From positions 1 to 34,978 of the forward strand of contig DASUUH010000048.1 in assembly GCA_036374175.1 (NCBI GenBank): a DNA stretch of 34,978 bases. Direction: 5' to 3'. Of this stretch, positions 32,207 through 34,978 are shown piece after piece. The translations under genes and the position numbers were made by a program. The first letter of the stretch is position 1; each line of letters starts with the position of its first letter. Origin of the DNA: JASLBX01 sp036374175 (GTDB taxonomy: Bacteria > Actinomycetota > Actinomycetes > Jiangellales > Jiangellaceae). Below the pieces are notes generated by a model. It did not search any database and had not been told where the DNA came from. It saw only the letters and a program-made list of their open reading frames with translations.

Positions 32207-32721
32207 TGCGCGCCATCCTCGGCCCCGGCCGCCAGTAGCTCCCGGAGCCCGTGCAACAACCGTCGCTCCGACGGGTGACGCAGCCGGCTGTCCAGCTGGT
32301 CGAGTGGCACCCAGGCCACCTCGCTCACTTCGACGTCCTCCGTGCCCAGTGTTCCACCTACGGGAGTCAGCAGGTAGTGATGCACAGTCTTGTGGATCCG
32401 GCGCTTGCCGGCTACGAACCAGTAGTCAATCGGTCCGAGTAGTGCCGCGATAACGGCTTCCAGCCCGGTCTCCTCGCGGATCTCGCGGATGGCGGCCTGT
32501 TCGGTCGTCTCACCCGGTTCGACATGACCTTTGGGTAGCACCCACTCCAGCTCACCCTGCCGATCGATCCGGCCGATGAGCACGCCGCGGGTGGCGCCGT
32601 TGATCCGGTCGACGACGAGGCCACCGGCCGATGTCTCCCGTACGGTCCGCAGCTTGCGCCGGCGCGGTCGCCAGCGAGAACCAGCATCCGGCTCGGGGGA
32701 GGACGCTGGCGGGCCGGGCAT
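32203..32721 (-). CDS. NUDIX hydrolase
   Basis: The 172-residue protein has a complete Nudix box at about 65-87 (GHVEPGETTEQAAIREIREE followed by TGL) and a preceding VRETSAGGLVVD strand. It hydrolyses a nucleoside-diphosphate-linked substrate; the exact one is unknown. It occupies the place of mycobacterial mutT4 (Rv3908). I start it at ATG 32719-32721 (MPGPPASS), because the longer frame runs into the divergent CCA gene. No clear ribosome binding site is seen. TACTCT lies just upstream, suggesting a leaderless mRNA. It heads the NUDIX-DUF6049-murJ-pseudokinase-sigM-anti-sigma cluster. Confidence 0.88.
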   Translation of the reverse strand: MPGPPASSPEPDAGSRWRPRRRKLRTVRETSAGGLVVDRINGATRGVLIGRIDRQGELEWVLPKGHVEPGETTEQAAIREIREETGLEAVIAALLGPIDYWFVAGKRRIHKTVHHYLLTPVGGTLGTEDVEVSEVAWVPLDQLDSRLRHPSERRLLHGLRELLAAGAEDGAQ

Positions 32722-32749
32722 CCGCTCAGAGTAGCTACCCTGGTGCGTT
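32722..32749. promoter_or_regulatory. 28-base divergent promoter region NUDIX/CCA
   Basis: Only 28 bases separate the two divergent starts. For the CCA gene, TACCCT (32735-32740) lies 9 bases before its GTG. For the NUDIX gene, TACTCT on the minus strand lies 6 bases before its ATG. Both are TAnnnT -10 boxes at leaderless distance, and they overlap back to back. No ribosome binding site fits on either side. Confidence 0.5.
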
Positions 32750-34207
32750 GTGACGAAGCCGACCACCACTCTCAGCTCCGCGCAGCGCACTGCCGTCCGG
32801 CACCTTCTCAGGATCGCGCCGGTGGCCGACGAGCTCGCCGCCAAGTTCACGGCCGCCGGTCACGAGATCGCGCTTGTCGGCGGCTCGGTGCGAGACGCGC
32901 TGCTGGACCGGCTCGGCTCCGACCTGGACTTGACGACCTCGGCCCGGCCCGATGAATCCGCCCGGCTGCTGTCCGGATGGGCGGACGACATGTGGGAGAT
33001 CGGCAAGGCGTACGGAACTATCGGGGCTCGCAAGAACGGCTTCCATATCGAGATAACGACGTACCGCAGCGACGTGTACGACGGGTCCAGCCGTAAGCCG
33101 GAAGTGGCGTTCGGCGATTCTCTGTTCGGCGATCTCGTGCGACGCGATTTCACCATCAACGCGATGGCGGTGCGGCTGCCGTCGCGCGAGTTCGTAGATC
33201 CGCATGGCGGCCTGACCCATCTTGTCGAGCGGCTGATCACCACACCCGGTACGCCGGAGGATTCGTTTGCGGACGACCCGCTGCGGATGCTTCGCGCGGC
33301 CCGGTTCGCCGCTCAGCTCGGCTTCGACGTCGATCCACCGGTCGCCGAGGCGATGCGAGACATGGCGGATCGGATCTCGATCGTGTCGGAGGAACGGATT
33401 CGCGACGAACTGTCCAAGCTCCTCCTCTCTCAGCGGCCGCGGCCCGGGCTCACGCTCCTGGTGGACACCGGGCTGGCCGACCGTATCCTGCCCGAGCTGC
33501 CGGCGCTGAAGCTGGAGATCGACGAGCATCACCGGCACAAGGATGTGTACGAGCACTCGCTCACCGTCCTGGAGCAGGCCATCGAGCTCGAGCCCAGGCT
33601 GCCCGACGGCGGCCCGGACCTGGTCACCCGGCTGGCCGCGCTGCTGCACGATATCGGCAAGCCGAAGACCCGGCGGTTCGAACCCGGCGGCGGGGTGAGC
33701 TTCTATCACCACGACGTGGTCGGGGCGAAGCTGGCCAGCAAGCGGCTCACCAAGCTGCGATACCCGTCGAGCGTTGTCGACGACGTTGCCCGGCTAGTGG
33801 AACTGCACCTGCGCTTTCACGGCTATGCCGGTGGCGAGTGGACCGATTCCGCGGTCCGCCGGTACGTCCGTGACGCCGGCTCGCTGCTGGCGCGGTTGCA
33901 TGTGCTGACCCGCGCGGATTGCACTACGCGCAACCGGCGCAAGGCGCAGGCCCTCCGGGCGGCGTATGACGCGCTGGAGGAGCGAATCGATCGGCTGGCC
34001 GAGGAGGAGGAATTGGCCGCCATGCGGCCCGACCTCGACGGCAATCAGATCATGGAGATCCTGGGCATCCGGCCCGGGCCGGTGGTGGGTAAAGCCTGGA
34101 AGTTCCTGCTCGAGCTCCGGCTGGATCGTGGTCCGATCGGCCCGGACGCGGCCCGCGAAGAGCTCCTCAAGTGGTGGGCCGACCAGCCGGAGAACCACCC
34201 CACCTAA
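32750..34207 (+). CDS. pcnA: CCA tRNA nucleotidyltransferase / poly(A) polymerase family
   Basis: The enzyme adds or repairs the 3' CCA end of tRNAs; this is needed here because tRNA-Ile lacks an encoded CCA. The 485 residues show the nucleotidyltransferase motif LVGGSVRDALL (about 43-52) with catalytic DLD (58-60) and the RRDFTINAMAV motif. The RNA-handling neck includes DPLRMLRAARFAAQLGFDVD. A C-terminal HD domain has HRHKDVYEHSL and LLHDIGKPKT (His300, Asp301). The symbol pcnA follows the mycobacterial name for the syntenic gene; the CCA-adding role is more likely than polyadenylation. GTG 32750 has no ribosome binding site. Confidence 0.93.
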   Translation: MTKPTTTLSSAQRTAVRHLLRIAPVADELAAKFTAAGHEIALVGGSVRDALLDRLGSDLDLTTSARPDESARLLSGWADDMWEIGKAYGTIGARKNGFHIEITTYRSDVYDGSSRKPEVAFGDSLFGDLVRRDFTINAMAVRLPSREFVDPHGGLTHLVERLITTPGTPEDSFADDPLRMLRAARFAAQLGFDVDPPVAEAMRDMADRISIVSEERIRDELSKLLLSQRPRPGLTLLVDTGLADRILPELPALKLEIDEHHRHKDVYEHSLTVLEQAIELEPRLPDGGPDLVTRLAALLHDIGKPKTRRFEPGGGVSFYHHDVVGAKLASKRLTKLRYPSSVVDDVARLVELHLRFHGYAGGEWTDSAVRRYVRDAGSLLARLHVLTRADCTTRNRRKAQALRAAYDALEERIDRLAEEEELAAMRPDLDGNQIMEILGIRPGPVVGKAWKFLLELRLDRGPIGPDAAREELLKWWADQPENHPT

Positions 34208-34239
34208 CCCTTCCGGTCGATCACGTTCGGCAGACGGCC

Positions 34240-34277
34240 CGACGTACCTACACGCCTGCAGCCATGTAGGTACGTCG
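34240..34277. repeat. 13-base perfect inverted repeat after the CCA gene
   Basis: CGACGTACCTACA (34240-34252) and TGTAGGTACGTCG (34265-34277) are perfect arms around a 12-base loop. The element starts 33 bases after the CCA gene stop and lies 66 bases before the lipoprotein ATG. It may terminate the CCA transcript, though it lacks a T-run and has AT-rich pairs. It may instead be a binding site. Confidence 0.6.
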
Positions 34278-34308
34278 CTAACCCTGGTGGGCGGCCCAGG
34301 TTTATCAG

Positions 34309-34334
34309 GGAACCGGCCGACCGTTCCCAGCGTC
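34309..34334 (+). promoter_or_regulatory. ECF (SigM-like) promoter of the lipoprotein gene
   Basis: GGAAC at 34309-34313, 17 bases, then CGTC at 34331-34334 followed by G matches the GGAAC-N16-18-CGTC pattern of ECF sigma factors including mycobacterial SigM. The expected start site coincides with or nearly precedes the ATG at 34343. A small inverted repeat GGGAAC/GTTCCC (34308-34313, 34323-34328) covers the -35. Confidence 0.7.
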
Positions 34335-34342
34335 GAAGGACC

Positions 34343-34807
34343 ATGCACAAACGCCTGCTTGCACTAGCCCTAGTCACCACCGCTGCCGTTGCCGCCTGCG
34401 GAGATGGCGCGGACACCGCCCTCGCGGAGGATCGAACAGCCGGTTCCGGGACGGTCGCGGTCCACATCGAAGAACTCGACGGGGTATTCGCCGAAGGTTT
34501 CGAGGTCGGCCTGCGATTCGAAACACCGGACGGGGAGGTCCTCGGCTCGACCTTGTGGAGCGATTTCGTCCAGACGCAGGAAGACGACTCGCTCGACGCC
34601 TTCTACGACAGCGTCCTGGAACAGGAGGTTCCGGCGGGCAGCGTTGTCGTGCTCGCGAGCGCGAACGTTGGCATCGGTCCACCGCCCGAGGTTCCGGATC
34701 TCGACGGGCCGCTTCGATGCCGGCTCGAGGTGGAGGTGCCGGATGGCGGCACAGTGGACGTTGAAGTCACGTTCGACGGTCCGGACGCGTGTCTGCGCTT
34801 GAGCTGA
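34343..34807 (+). CDS. Small secreted lipoprotein
   Basis: The 154-residue protein starts HKRLLALALVTTAAVAAC, a lipoprotein signal with lipobox VAAC (Cys19 lipidated). The mature part is acidic and predicted all-beta, with repeated strands such as GTVAVHIEELDG, GFEVGLRFETPDGEVLG and CRLEVEVPDGGTVDVEVTF. Two cysteines (LRCRLE and DACLRLS) could form a disulfide in the last third. I do not recognise a family. AAGGA lies only two bases before the ATG, too close to act, so translation is probably leaderless. An ECF-type promoter immediately upstream suggests membership of an envelope-stress regulon, perhaps SigM. It converges with the partial gene at the right edge. Confidence 0.78.
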   Translation: MHKRLLALALVTTAAVAACGDGADTALAEDRTAGSGTVAVHIEELDGVFAEGFEVGLRFETPDGEVLGSTLWSDFVQTQEDDSLDAFYDSVLEQEVPAGSVVVLASANVGIGPPPEVPDLDGPLRCRLEVEVPDGGTVDVEVTFDGPDACLRLS

Positions 34808-34848
34808 CGGCTGATGCACGTCGGCTGCGCAGCGAGGCCGCCGGTGCG

Positions 34849-34978
34849 TTAGGTGGTGTGGGCGGTGGTCATGGCGTGTTCGACGAGGTTGACTAGGACT
34901 TGTTTGACGGCTTGGCGGTTGCGGGCGTCGGTGATGATGAAGGGGGTGTGTTCGTCGAGTTGGAGTGCGTCGCGGACG
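34849..34978 (-). CDS. Conservon-type ATP/GTP-binding protein, C-terminal end (partial)
   Basis: The minus-strand frame enters from the right edge and ends at TAA (34849-34851). The 42 visible residues, VRDALQLDEHTPFIITDARN followed by RQAVKQVLVNLVEHAM and TTAHTT, match the C-terminus of the small GTPase-like CvnD proteins of actinomycete conservons. These act with a histidine-kinase-like CvnA, roadblock protein CvnB and DUF742 protein CvnC. The DARN and VKQVLVNLVEHA pattern is the basis. The other conservon genes, if present, lie outside the window. Confidence 0.75.
   Translation of the reverse strand, partial: VRDALQLDEHTPFIITDARNRQAVKQVLVNLVEHAMTTAHTT

Noticed and set aside
1..34978. CRISPR arrays, insertion sequences, prophage or toxin-antitoxin modules
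   Set aside because: No regularly spaced repeats, transposase or phage genes, terminal inverted repeats or small paired toxin-like genes were found.

Overview
The window is a contiguous piece of a high-GC actinobacterial chromosome centred on the replication origin. The gene order around dnaA (tRNA-Ile, DUF3566 protein, gyrA, gyrB, DUF721/DciA, recF, gnd, dnaN, oriC, dnaA, rpmH, rnpA, yidD, yidC, jag, rsmG, parA, parB, GNAT protein, cwlM-like amidase, trxA, trxB, anti-sigma factor, sigM, pseudokinase, murJ, DUF6049 protein, NUDIX, CCA enzyme) is the classic actinomycete origin block. The gnd gene between recF and dnaN, the conservon-type protein at the right edge, and the separate murJ and pseudokinase genes point to a non-mycobacterial filamentous or soil-type actinomycete. 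I cannot fix the genus from sequence alone.

Left arm (1-13199). Most genes are on the minus strand, reading away from the origin: dnaN, gnd, recF, dciA, then gyrB, gyrA and a DUF3566 membrane protein, closed by a strong hairpin in front of tRNA-Ile(GAU). Two plus-strand genes break the pattern: the 3' end of a long-form argG at the edge, and a membrane-anchored alpha/beta hydrolase between dciA and gyrB. GyrA carries a 353-residue intein next to the catalytic tyrosine. Its splicing blocks look intact, but its homing endonuclease appears to have lost a large internal segment.

Origin (13200-15638). The dnaN-dnaA spacer is short (418 bp) and holds a few clear DnaA boxes. A second cluster of DnaA-box-like sites lies upstream of dnaA, just downstream of a TTGACA -35 box, as expected for autoregulation.

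Right arm (15639-34978). rpmH-rnpA-yidD-yidC-jag-rsmG form a tightly packed, largely start/stop-overlapping run for ribosome protein L34, RNase P, membrane insertion and 16S methylation. parA-parB follow, with two perfect parS sites embedded in the coding starts of rsmG and parB. Next come a GNAT protein, then minus-strand trxB-trxA-cwlM preceded by a promoter matching the SigR (redox ECF sigma) consensus, a divergent amidase-signature enzyme, and the minus-strand envelope cluster NUDIX-DUF6049-murJ-pseudokinase-sigM-anti-sigma. The CCA-adding enzyme, a small lipoprotein with a textbook ECF-type promoter, and the 3' end of a conservon-like GTPase finish the window.

No IS elements, CRISPR arrays, prophage or obvious novel defence system are visible. 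The less ordinary items are the decaying GyrA intein, the hydrolase interrupting the recF-gyrB block, a possible 55-residue overlapping ORF in front of parA with an in-frame repeat, and several well-formed regulatory sites.
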